Shown: positions 42,563-53,889 of the stretch, piece by piece
Position numbering within the stretch: the stretch's first letter is position 1
Layout of the letters: each line of letters opens with the position of its first letter
Source: Thereva unica
Lineage: Eukaryota; Arthropoda; Insecta; Diptera; Therevidae
Direction of reading: 5' to 3'
Assembly: GCA_949987705.1 (NCBI GenBank)
Contig: OX465281.1
Span: forward strand, 138,432,876-138,496,875
DNA: 64,000 nucleotides
The notes under the pieces: model-generated
What the model saw: the letters and a program-made list of their open reading frames with translations, nothing else
What the model was told of the DNA's origin: nothing
Database searches by the model: none
Made by a program: the position numbers and the translations under genes

Positions 42563-43166
42563 CTACAGTTACTTTCGACGCTCGTGACGGTGACGACGCG
42601 AAACTTCAAAAACAAATTAAAATGTAACGAAATACATCCAAGTAGGCAAACACTCCGTCGACACCACGGTGGCAACGCCGACGACGGTGTAAAGTTGGCT
42701 CTATTTCAACTTTTTAACGCTTTGCCGTATCATTTTGACAGATTTAATTTGTGATTTCAATATAGGAGTAAAATAAAAGTGGAAACTTAATAAAAATAAA
42801 CTGGAATGGTCATTCTTGTATGTTTAAAAAATTCTTCTTCATTCAATTTAATAGCGTTGAACGTAACTTTAAAATAACCATGTATGTATATTTCGGTCCA
42901 AATTTTCTTCTCTTGCATAAAAGCGTCTAATTCGTTGTGTACTTTTAGTTTTTTCTAACCATGCTAAATAACAAGTTAATAATATTAAGTAGATAACAAT
43001 TATATTTGATTCGCATTTAGGCATTTTAAATTTGCAAATATTTATCAATAAACAAGAATAAGAACGCTTTCAGTTTGCCTACTTAGAACCGACACGAACT
43101 TTTCCAGCGTCGTTTGACGTTTCGCAGCTTCACCGTCGCCGTCACGAGCGTTGAGAGTACCTATAG
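42563..43166. repeat. MITE with ends CTACAGTTACTTTCGACG
   Basis: The left end continues CTCGTGACGGTGACG. The right end mirrors it (GTCACGAGCGTTGAGAGTAC, then CTATAG, ending 43166). A second inner pair, AGTAGGCAAAC and GTTTGCCTACT, lies at about 42644 and 43073. The target duplication is unclear. There is no coding frame of note. Confidence 0.65.
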
Positions 43167-43252
43167 CATTAGAAACATGCACAGAAGAAAATACCCTTCA
43201 AAAATTCACAAAAGAAGCCCTTATAGTACAGCTCCTAGAGATTTCTTCTGCA

Positions 43253-44528
43253 AAAAAAATTGTAGTAGAATGAAATTTGGAATGGTGGGAGTTTAGCAAT
43301 TGGAGAAAAGGTAACCGTTGAGTTCCGGGCCGTACTTCGTGAAAATCACGAAAAAATCCGATTGAAAGAATTTTCCGACGCTTTCCCGACCGTAGCTCGG
43401 AAAAACGTCGAAATTGGAAAAATGTTAAGAAGACAAAATTAAAGCTATGAAAATTCTCAACAAAAAAAGTTATATAAGCTTTTCCCGGAAAACCTCACGT
43501 TTGGTCGGAAAATGGAGGCTAATGAAAAAAAATATGAAAAATTATTTTGTTTTTATATTGTTTCTTTATGCAGGGTGTCCCACCTCAAGTTACAAAGTGG
43601 CGGGCTGTAGATAGGCTTTGGATAGACGAACAAAAAATCATATGGGAGGGGGGCAGAAATCGTAACGGTTTGGTCACTAGGGCGTTTTGAAATTGTTTTG
43701 ATAGAGGCTTACATATCACCCTGTATTTTGGTAACCCGATGACCTTCTTCCATGAAATAGGTAGATACGCAGAATACTCCCGCCTATCTAAACTGTAAAA
43801 GCGAAGGTTCTACACCACTAACTTCCAGAGTTATGAGTCTTGATCTATCTCCAGTTATTTCCGAAGAACTTTGTCAATTTTTCTAATATACTAATGTATA
43901 TTCGAAATAGTTTTTCTGTGAAAAAATGATATTTTGACTCATAACTCTGGAAGCTGGTGGTGTAGAACCTTCGCTTTTACAGTTTAGATAGGCGGGAGTA
44001 TTCTGCGTATACTGCTACCTATTTCATGGAAGTAGGTAATCGGGTTACCAAAATACAGGGTGATATGTAAACCTCTATCAAAACAATTTCAAAACGCCCT
44101 AGTGACCAAACCGTTACGATTTCTGCCCCCCTCCCATATGATTTTTTGTTCGTCTATCCAAAGCCTATCTACAGCCCGCCACTTTGCAACTTGAGGTGGG
44201 ACACCCTGCATAAAGAAAACAATATAAAAACAAAATAATTTTTCATATTTTTTTTCATTAGCCTCCATTTTCCGACCAAACGTGAGGTTTTCCGGGAAAA
44301 GCTTATATAACTTTTTTTGTTGAGAATTTTCATAGCTTTAATTTTGTCTTCTTAACATTTTTCCAATTTCGACGTTTTTCCGAGCTACGGTCCGGAAAGC
44401 GTCGGAAAATTCTTTCAATCGGATTTTTTCGTGATTTTCACGAAGTACGGTCCGGAACTCAACGGTTACCTTTTCTCCAATTGCTAAACTCCCACCATTC
44501 CAAATTTCATTCTACTACAATTTTTTTT
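43253..44528. repeat. 1.28-kb palindrome with arms of about 590 bp
   Basis: The left arm, 43253-43839, is matched in inverse orientation by 43936-44528, with a spacer of about 96 bp. Outer ends read TGCAAAAAAAATTGTAGTAG and its mirror. Internal landmarks such as GGGTGTCCCACCTCAAG (43571) and TTTTCCCGGAAAACCTCACG (43481) recur inverted (at about 44205 and 44280). A few substitutions and one small indel separate the arms. It is inserted in the Gypsy E gag. Transcripts would form a long hairpin RNA. No coding frame. Confidence 0.92.
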
Positions 44529-44852
44529 GCAGTCTTAGCGATTTTTTTACTCTGGAAACTGTACTATTATAGAAGAAACAAAGAAAAGGGGCCTGGAAAT
44601 AATAGACAAAGGAATAAAGTCTGACATAATAAAACAACTTATTGAAAACAATAGAGCCTGACAAAAGGTTGAATCCCCGCCAGAGTTCATCGATACCAAA
44701 TCACCAATTCAACAAATAATCGTCTATCCAGATTTATCAACAAACATACCAACATGTAAGGGCGAAGAAAGCCACAAAATGGAGGAATTCCTCAACATCA
44801 TAAACAGGGCGTCCAAAATTAACAATTGGACCGACGAGGTAGCACTAGCATT

Positions 44853-45174
44853 GGGGGTATTCAGACGCTGCCATAAGTGTGCTGAGCAAAACCAGTTTTA
44901 TTCAACCCCTCGGAACACACACGGGGCGTAATTGTGTTTAGAACACTTGAAAGCTTTACAGGAACTTTTAAATGTATTGTAAATAAAATTCACTTGTCAG
45001 ACAAAAACAAAGCTAAAGAAAACAAGAGATAGAAGTAACATTTTATATGTGTGTAAGTTTTCACGCGTTTGCTTTTGCGTGAAAAATGTTTCGTTAAGTT
45101 CTTCCGCTCCCTTCCCTCTCTCATCTATAAAACCGGGTTTAGTTGCCATGAATGTGCACCGTCTGAATACCCCC
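44853..45174. repeat. MITE with ends GGGGGTATTCAGACG flanked by ATT
   Basis: The 15-bp end at 44853 is mirrored at 45160-45174. ATT occurs on both sides (44850-44852, 45175-45177). Removing the element and one ATT restores the gag frame of Gypsy E, which confirms the boundaries. The 3-bp duplication suggests a PIF/Harbinger-like mobiliser, although ATT is not the usual TWA. Confidence 0.82.
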
Positions 45175-45580
45175 ATTCACCATAAATAAATTAACGGGCA
45201 TAGCAAAAAACTGGCATAATTATGAAGGAATTTATTACAAAAATTGGCAAGAATGGCAAAGAACATTCAAAACACAGTTCACCCACGTACCCAGCCTGAG
45301 AGACTGGATGGAAAAGGTATCAGCTCGAAAACTTAGAAATTCTACACAGAGCCCCCAACCAAATCAAAACTTCAGAAGAAGACAAGGTGAACTATCTAAT
45401 CGAGGGCATCAATGACGACTTTGATCGAAGAATGCTCAAAATAGCGGTAACAAAAACAACGAAAGAGTTAATCGAACTCCGTAAGACGCTAGATGAAGAC
45501 AAAAAATTCACCAACATCACCGCAACAAGAAGTCGCCCAAACAACTACACCACTCCACCTCAAACCAAAAGGAATATATA

Positions 45581-46005
45581 CCGAGTTTCCATGGGAGTCG
45601 AGTTGAGTTGAGGTTGAGTTGAAATGACACTTCAACTCAACGATTCAACTCTATGCGTTTCCATGGCTGACTTTTCTGTCTGTGTACAGACAGCTGAATG
45701 TGTACTTGTATTAAGCAAGCAGCTGTTTTTAAATTTGACGTAATATTTTTGTTATTATAAAATAGTGATCATGGACCATAAAATTAATTTATTGTGTTCG
45801 TTGTATAACAGAAATGTTATAAACGTTACAACTTTTTTAACATTTGACAATCCCGTTTGTAGTTGTGTACGTGAACTCTGTTCAATCTACCTATTTTCGT
45901 TGAGTTGAGCAGAGTTGAAAATCTTTAACGAAAACTCTTGACTGCGACTGTTTCCATGGAGTTCAACTCGGGTTCAACTCTGGTTCAACTCTCATGGAAA
46001 CTCAG
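45581..46005. repeat. MITE flanked by TA, ends CYGAGTTTCCATG
   Basis: The left end CCGAGTTTCCATGGGAGT is mirrored at the right (CTGAGTTTCCATGAGAGT on minus, ending 46005). TA flanks both sides (45579-45580, 46006-46007). Subterminal GAGTTGA direct repeats are abundant and inverted between the halves. TA duplication suggests a Tc1/mariner-type MITE. It interrupts Gypsy E gag between the capsid and the zinc knuckles. Confidence 0.8.
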
Positions 46006-46347
46006 TAATAGATACACCAGTAAGGCCAGGAACACAACAATTTAAATTCAACTGCCCTAGATGCAAAAAAGAGGCACATCCAGTCAGTCAGTGCCCGTTA
46101 CCATGCCCGACGTGTAACAAAACGGGTCACTCGTGGTCAAACTGTGATAAAAAGCAAGCCAAATGCGCAATAAAGACCATATACAGGGAACATATTAACA
46201 ACAGCAAATCAAAAGCAAAGATAAACGGATGTGCAATAAAAAATGATCTAAAACAATTAGAGCAACAGCTAGCAGAAAAATACCAACAGCTACCACCTGA
46301 ACTGTCAGAATCGCAAAAGTCTTCCCACCACCATATATAGACGACAT

Positions 46348-46869
<522 letters not shown>

Positions 46870-48137
46870 GTGGTGACCCCGACGGCAACACGCGGTCCGC
46901 CGTCCAAACAAAGAAATTACAACGGCATTCGTTCAAGTGATGTGCATTTGAGTTTCATACAAAGAATAGAGAAATTACGATCTCTAGTCAATAAGTAAAA
47001 ATCATAAATAAAAAAAAACCTCCAGTTTTGTTTTTTTTTTTGGTATAAAAGTGCAGCAAAATTGTGGCTTATTAAATTGCATGTTAATAACAGGAAAATC
47101 TAACTTATTTTTTTTTATAATAATAAAACAAATAATCAAACGCAATATTTAAATACTACAGATAATCCTTAAAGTCGCTTGTCTCCAGAAAATTTCAAAA
47201 AAAAAAAATTGTGAAAAAAAAACAAAAATAATAGTACAATAGTTGAACGCCGTACAACATAATTATTGTTTGCATCAATACGAGTTTTCTTAATAGTACA
47301 GTGGATTTTTGAATTGGTGAATACTTAAAATACCCAATTGCTGACTACGTTTAAAGAATTATTTAAAAAATCATTTATGGCCAAATTAGTGCTGTAATTG
47401 TAACTTTAGGGTGCTATATAGGATCGAAACTTTTCTATCGGCCGAGAGATATCACCGAAGTGGTTTGATATTATTGATATTGAATTGTGTGATTATAGAG
47501 CTTTACTTATTTTAACTTTGATTTTTTGCTAAAATTTTAATATCCAAAAATATTCAAATACCCAAACTAACGATCCAAGAGTAACCGCTAGAATATTTGA
47601 CAACAGTAAAAATATTGTATGAAAATATAAAATTTGATACAGCAGCTTTAATTGGGGCAGTGCTATTGCATCGTTCGGTATCTAATTTAATTATTAATGA
47701 GCATCGTTTATCATCCTCGTTTGAACAAGAAGGTGTTGATTGTCTTTCGCTGCTCCGCTACCCGGTCACATCGTTCGTACTAGCTGCAGCACCGGAATAT
47801 TACTGAGTACCAGCGATAATTTGCAGATAATTTTTTTTATTATTCTTATTTTTTTATATACATAATACATAATTTTATTTTATTTACCTTTTTTCTTACA
47901 TTATATTTTTATCTTTCTATTTTCTTTTATATATACATATACACATATATATTTTCTTTTTAAGTTTATTTTTTTTACTTCCTATAGATATATAGATATT
48001 TTAAATCGAACTTTCTTTAAATATATATTACTATATAACATAGACACACCTTAATCACTTACATATACATAAGTAATCAAATTCTGTACACGTCCCAATA
48101 TACACATAAATACATTACGTTTGGGCTCGTTAATGCA

Positions 48138-48198
<61 letters not shown>

Positions 48199-49143
48199 GC
48201 GATTCTCCAGAACCTTTAACCTGAGCTAATTGGAAAAATGAAATTTCAAATTGATAGCACAACCGTGCCATGATATTTTTTGTGTTTCTTATTTCATAAA
48301 TAAATGTTTTCTGATGTAGAACATTAAAAAATTCAATGCGCAAATTTTTTCTTGACATGGTTATATTGACATGGTTACAATTTTGACATCAAATTTGACA
48401 TGGTTACAATTTTGACATTCGCTTAAATTACTTTTTTTTTTAAGATTCATGAAACAATTTAAGTGAAGGAAACGTTACATATGTTTTAACTAGTTACAAT
48501 AGGTCATAAGAAATTTTACGGGGATGAATTTAATGTAATATGAGCAAATTAATTGCAGTTACAACTTTGACATTTAAATGTAACCTACGTCCACGTTAGC
48601 CTGTTTTGCCCAAAAATCAACCAATTTCAACTTATTTGTGTCACAAAATGTATGCACATGTTCGTTAGTGTCTGAACAATAAGTGCGTTTAAAAAAAATT
48701 ATGATAAAATGAGACAATTCGGAGTACTTCGACTTACCATGCGGGTTACAACTTTGACGTCAAAACCTAGGGACAAACTTCAGAGTTGTTTTTTGGAAAA
48801 TATAGCGATTTGACACTGCACCGAACACAACTGCATTTTTCCTTAAGAGTTAAACTACAACTTTTCACTTTTCACTATTTGTTTCAACGCTTCCTATCAC
48901 AAATATAAATAGTTTTTCATCCAGATTAGCGCTAAAGACAGGCCAAAAAGTGACAGGTAACGGAACATTTTTTCAAATTTTATTGCAATATATCGTTTTA
49001 AATGACTTCGTACTTATATCTTATTGTTCATTAATAGTTTCTTAACATTATTGATAGCTTCTTTTATTTTTAATCTTCTTATAAAAATTGTTATTCATAA
49101 AAATTTCGAAGCGACAAGCAGGTTAAAGGTTCTGGAGAATCGC

Positions 49144-49218
<75 letters not shown>

Positions 49219-49384
49219 TATACATATATATATTTTCTCTCGCTCCCGTGCTTATTTTTTTATTTTGCATATTTTATTTTTTTTTCCTTGTTTTTCTTGG
49301 TTTTGTTTGCCATCTATTATTCTTTTTTTTTAAAGAAAAAAAAATCGAGGGACCGAGGGTTCATCCAGTGAACAAGACGTTCAC
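46870..49384 (+). other. Gypsy D leader, 2.5 kb, no gene
   Basis: It contains the primer-binding site (46871-46885), long A and T runs, two (AT)n tracts (48138-48196 and 49146-49212) and the MITE between them. The 69-codon frame at 47597-47806 has no recognisable domain. The leader is unusually long for this size of element, and about 950 bp of it is the MITE. Confidence 0.75.
48197..49145. repeat. 949-bp MITE inserted in an AT microsatellite
   Basis: The ends GGGCGATTCTCCAGAACCTT and their complement at 49126-49145 match for about 26 bp. It lies within alternating AT sequence on both sides, consistent with TA or ATAT duplication. The interior repeats GACATGGTTACAATTTTGAC and is non-coding. 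Confidence 0.85.
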
Positions 49385-50260
49385 ATGGAAACGTCACAAA
49401 TAGAGGAGCCAAAGCCCGGAACTTCGGGTGTCGACGCCGTTAAAGTGTCAAAATACGACATCCCGAAATTCTGGGTACAGCAGCCCGCCTCCTGGTTCTA
49501 TCAGGCTGACATTATGTTTCAACTGGCGGGCTGCAAATCGGATAGAATCAAAGTCTACAATGTTATAGCTGCATTGCCGGAAGAGGCGGTAACGGCAATG
49601 CGGCTTAGCACCGTAGACCCCTCTACCTCCTCATACGAGGAAATCAAAATACATCTGCTCGAAAAGTACGGCACTTCGGAGAAGCGCCGCCTCGAGCAGC
49701 TTCTGTCAGTGCAAGAGCCTGGAGACAGAAAACCTTCTGAGTTTCTCCAGGCTCTCAAGGCACTAGCGGGCGGGTCGTCGGCGGTCAACGATGATCTGAT
49801 CCGGAACCTGTGGGAGCGGAGGCTTCCACAGGCCATCCAGATCACGTTGGCCACCTCCGCTGACCAAACACTAGCCGGGCTGGCTGCAACGGCGGACAAA
49901 GTATGGGAGGTGCTTCCACACGGAGGCGCCTCATACGCGTCCGCCGTCCGCGCAGCTCCAGCCAACGCGGAGCCCACATTGGTGGTGCTACAAAGCGCCA
50001 TCAATAAGCTGACGGCCCGGCTAGACAAGCTCGACCGTAGCCCGCGAAAACCGAGAAGTCGAACACCTGCCAATCGGCAGGGCGGCCCTCGACAGCCCTC
50101 GGCCAATCGGCCACAAGGGGCCAATCAAGCCAGGGGTAGCTTGTGCTATTTTCACTACCGTTATGGTAGTGAAGCTCGTACATGCAAGCCTCCCTGCAAT
50201 TTTGGTGGTGGACAAGCCAAATCGGCGAAGAAACCAACCAAAGCCCCTAAAAAAAACTAA
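49385..50260 (+). CDS. gag: Gypsy D Gag
   Basis: 291 residues from ATG at 49385. The capsid region spans about residues 25-190 (FWVQQPASWFYQADIMFQL, LLEKYGTSEKRRLEQLL, FLQALKALAGG, LWERRLPQAIQ). A basic Pro/Arg-rich tail follows. The single Cys/His motif is the variant type CYFHYRYGSEARTCKPPC common in this arthropod Gypsy group rather than CCHC. Local codon use is GC-richer than the flanks. It ends AAC TAA with a frameshift site in the last codons. No lesions were seen. Confidence 0.9.
   Translation: METSQIEEPKPGTSGVDAVKVSKYDIPKFWVQQPASWFYQADIMFQLAGCKSDRIKVYNVIAALPEEAVTAMRLSTVDPSTSSYEEIKIHLLEKYGTSEKRRLEQLLSVQEPGDRKPSEFLQALKALAGGSSAVNDDLIRNLWERRLPQAIQITLATSADQTLAGLAATADKVWEVLPHGGASYASAVRAAPANAEPTLVVLQSAINKLTARLDKLDRSPRKPRSRTPANRQGGPRQPSANRPQGANQARGSLCYFHYRYGSEARTCKPPCNFGGGQAKSAKKPTKAPKKN
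50251..50257 (+). promoter_or_regulatory. Slippery heptamer A AAA AAC at the gag-pol junction
   Basis: In the gag frame the last sense codons are AAA AAC preceded by A, followed at once by TAA (50258-50260). A -1 shift here enters the pol frame, whose upstream limit is a stop at 50248-50250, so this is the only window for the shift. A AAA AAC is one of the standard retroviral slippery heptamers. I did not model a downstream stem or pseudoknot. Confidence 0.82.
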
Positions 50261-53200
50261 AGGGGCAGGGGGTCGACATGAGCGAGCATATAACCGGCCG
50301 CTCATATCGTTTATTCGTCAGAGACACCAACAATCGGATGGACTTTCTGATTGATTCGGGCTCTGACGTTTCAATTGTTCCCGCCAAGGCGTTCCCGGCC
50401 CATAACGGTAGCCCGAACGTCCTTCTGTACGCGGCCAACGGATCACTGATCCGAACTTTCGGCACAAAGTTGCTTGAACTTGAACTCGGCTTACGCCGAC
50501 GATATGTTTACAACTTTATTATAGCCGACACCACTAAAGCCATTATCGGGGCGGACTTCTTAACGAAGTTCAAATTGTCCGTCGATTTTGAATATCGGCA
50601 TTTAGTCAACAAACGCACCAAGTTCCGAATTAACGTGTGCGCTACCGTCGACTACAACCCCGAAACATTTCCATGCCGAGTTATTGGCATATACAAAGAG
50701 CTATTAACGAAGTACGCTTCGTTAACAAAACCGCCCAATTTTAACCTTCCGGTTAAACACAATGTGCAACACCACATTGTAACTAAAGGGTAATTACCAT
50801 TTGTCACCGCTCGGCGACTCCATCCGGAGAAACTGAAGGTGGCAAAGTTAGAATTCGACCATATGGTCCAATTAGGGATTTGTCGACCTTCGTCGTCCCC
50901 CGCAGCATCTCCGCTTCATCTGGTCCCTAAACGGGACTCACATGACTGGAGGCCATGCGGCGACTACCGTCGCCTTAACGCTGTCACTGTGCCGGATAGA
51001 TATCCCATCCCTCACATACAGAACTTCTCCGTGAATCTTCACGGCGGCACAATTTTTTCAAAGGTTGATTTGGTACGTGCATACCATCACATACCAATCG
51101 CCCCAGAAGACGTGCATAAGACTGCACTCATTACGCCATTCGGCCTATATGAGTTTACACGTATGCCATTCGGCTTACGAAATGCAGCCCAAACCTTTCA
51201 AAGGTTCATAAATGAAGTTACGAGAGATCTCGACTTCGTCTATGTATACTTGGACGATATACTTATCGCCAGTAAAACCGAGGATGAGCATATCGTTCAC
51301 CTCGAAGAGCTCTTTAAACGCCTCGATAGCTTCGGTTTAACCATTAAGCTAGAGAAATGCGTTTTGGGTGCAACAGAGATTAAGTTTCTAAGCCACCGCA
51401 TCACAAAGGATGGAATACTTCCATCCTCCGATCGGGTTCAGGCTATCGTTGATCTCGCACCTCCAACTTCTGTCAAATCGATCCAGAAGTTTTTGGGAAT
51501 GGTGAATTTCTATCACCGATTTATCCCAAAATTGGCTGAACAGTTGGTGCCGATAAACGAGCATTTGAGAGACCTTCTCAACCGCTCACGTGCCAATAAA
51601 GTTTTTGACTGGCCAGCAGAATGTCAGGCGGCATTCCTCAAGGTGAAAACCTCGATGGCTGAAGCAACTCTGCTGAACCATCCAATCGAGGATGCAAAAT
51701 ACAGTCTTACGACTGACGCCTCTGATTATGCAATCGGAGGCGTTTTGGAACAATTCAACGGTCATCGGTGGCAACCACTAGCTTTTTATTCCAAAAAGCT
51801 GTCACCAACAGAACGGAAGTACTCTGCATTCGATCGCGAACTTCTCGCAATCTATGCAGCGATCAAACACTTTCGTTACTTCGTTGAAGGACGCAATTTC
51901 GTGGTCTATACTGATCACAAACCACTGGTTCGCGGCCTTCACACAAAGACCGAACGATCCCCTCGTCAGACCAGACATTTGGGTCTAATCTCTCAGTTTA
52001 CCACAGACATCAGACATGTGTCGGGTAAACAAAACGTTGTCGCCGACTACTTGTCGCGCTCACTAGCAACCGATAACGTCGACTCGGTCACCTTCGACCT
52101 GCCTACACTGGCACAGGCTCAACAAGGTGACACAGAGTTGAAGTCTCTACAAGAGCACCCCAGCAACGGCTCACGGGTAAAACTAGTCCTCACACCAATA
52201 CCATTTACCGCCCATCAGGTGTGGTGTGAAAATAGTATAGGCATTCCTAGGCCTTACATACCCAATTCTCTACGTAGACTAGCGTACAACTCCGAACATA
52301 GTCTCTCACATCCTGGTATTCGCGCTACAAGACGAGCCGTTACCAAGAAATACTTCTGGCCATCGATCAATAAAGACTGCAATGAGTGGTCTCGATCATG
52401 CCTAGGTTGCCAAAAGTCCAAAGTTTCACGGCATACCAAATCTCCATTGGAGGCTTTCAAACTTCCAAATAATAGATTTGACCATATCCATATGGATATA
52501 GTGGGACCACTACCACCATCTCGTGGATACTCTTATATCTTAACGATAGTCGATAGATTCACGCGATGGCCTGAAGCATACCCAATTCGGGATATCTCAG
52601 CTTCAGCAGTGGCAAAGAAATTCGTCACTGAATTTGTCCCACGATTCGGCGTACCTCTCGAGATCACAACCGATCAAGGTACGCAGTTCGAATCGAAACT
52701 GTTCAATGAAGTTGCCAAATTACTTGGCACTCATCGAATCCGGACCACCGCCTACCACCCGCAAGCAAACGGGATGGTCGAACGGTTCCACAGGCAACTA
52801 AAAGCAGCCTTAATGGCAAGGGACAACACTACTCATTGGAGTGAAGACTTGCCCTTTGTCATGTTAGGCATACGCACGGCAATTAAGACCGACTTACAAT
52901 GCTCACCAGCCGAGCTCGTATACGGTCAGAATCTGAGACTTCCCAATTCGATTTCTATCCCAACGGATGAGAATCCAATTGAAGAATCAGAATTCCTCTC
53001 TCGCCTTCGTTCTCACATGCAGAACATTAAGGCAATACATCCTCGGCAGCCCGTCCAAAAGGATGTCTACGTGCCAGAAGCCCTGGAGAACGCCGACTAC
53101 GTTTTCATACGAGTCGACAGAGTTCGAAAACCTTTCGAACCTCCATACGAGGGCCCATATGAAGTAATCAAACGATTACGAAAACACTTCGTCGTCAAAT

Positions 53201-53304
53201 TGAACGGCACAACCAAGTCAATATCCATTGACAGGCTAAAGCCAGCCTTCGGTTGTGACCGCGACAACGAAGCTAAGCCGTCTAAAGCGGTAACATTTCG
53301 TTAA
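50261..53304 (+). pseudogene. pol: Gypsy D Pol with one in-frame stop
   Basis: The pol frame (-1 to gag) includes protease (LIDSGSDVSIV, about 50347-50380; IIGADFL). A TAA at 50791-50793, between protease and RT, is followed in the same frame by RT ([29 protein letters not shown]), RNase H ([32 protein letters not shown]) and integrase ([42 protein letters not shown]) to a stop at 53304. The rest is open and full length. The stop would remove RT and integrase. Whether it is a natural read-through signal cannot be told from one copy; a mutation is likelier. Confidence 0.88.
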
Positions 53305-53313
53305 CGCTACGCT

Positions 53314-53326
53314 GGGGGGGGGAGTA
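53314..53326 (+). promoter_or_regulatory. Polypurine tract of Gypsy D
   Basis: A run of nine or more G followed by AG lies immediately before the 3' LTR start at 53327. It would prime plus-strand synthesis. Confidence 0.8.
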
Positions 53327-53618
53327 TGTAGTGACCGCGTAAACTTAATTACCAAGTTTACGCAAAGTCACACAACAGCCTCCCACACAATAAACACGAT
53401 CAGTCGGAACACTCCATCGATCACCGAAATCAAAGTTCAGTGATCTTGCCGTTTTCCCGTTCCATCCCGATCGTGTTATCAAGTATCCAATTTCCGGCAT
53501 CTCCAACGAGACTCACTTTATATCATCGTGTCGTCGACAATACACAATCAGAAAAGTCTAAAGTGCGAGCCGGGAGTAAATACCTAATCCTTACTAATAT
53601 TATAAATGCGAAAGTAAC

Positions 53619-53671
<53 letters not shown>

Positions 53672-53889
53672 TACGCTTTCACGCCTAAACCACTAAACCG
53701 ATTTTGATGAAATTTGCTACAGACATAGTTTAGACCTTGGAGACGGACATAGGCTACTTTTTATGGAGAAAAAAAAAGGGTTTAAGGGGGAGAAATGGGG
53801 TTCAATAAGTTGTAAGGGGATTTTTTATCTTTACTTCTTTTTTTCTATTGTATAAAAAGTAACTGACTGACAGACAACCCACAACCTAA

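Larger units (their letters stand above)
43167..46347 (+). pseudogene. Gypsy E Gag, in pieces
   Basis: Fragments read in order: ALETCTEENTLQKF (43167 on), GLEIIDKGIKSDIIKQL (after the palindrome), the capsid core (FIDTKSPIQQIIVYPDLS, MEEFLNIINRASKINNW, then IAKNWHNYEG and NWQEWQRTFKTQF), a frame change near 45340, then NYLIEGINDDFDRRML. After a MITE come two zinc knuckles (CPRCKKEAHPVSQC, CPTCNKTGHSWSNC, 46045-46145) and a helical tail. A stop follows KQLIENNRA. The palindrome and two MITEs each interrupt it cleanly. Non-functional. Confidence 0.75.

Noticed and set aside
47597..47806. 69-codon frame in the Gypsy D leader
   Set aside because: No recognisable motif, no repeat elsewhere, and AT-rich context; a chance frame is likely.
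49555..50305. Long minus-strand frames opposite Gypsy D gag
   Set aside because: They are antisense shadows of the GC-rich gag coding sequence, with no motifs of their own.
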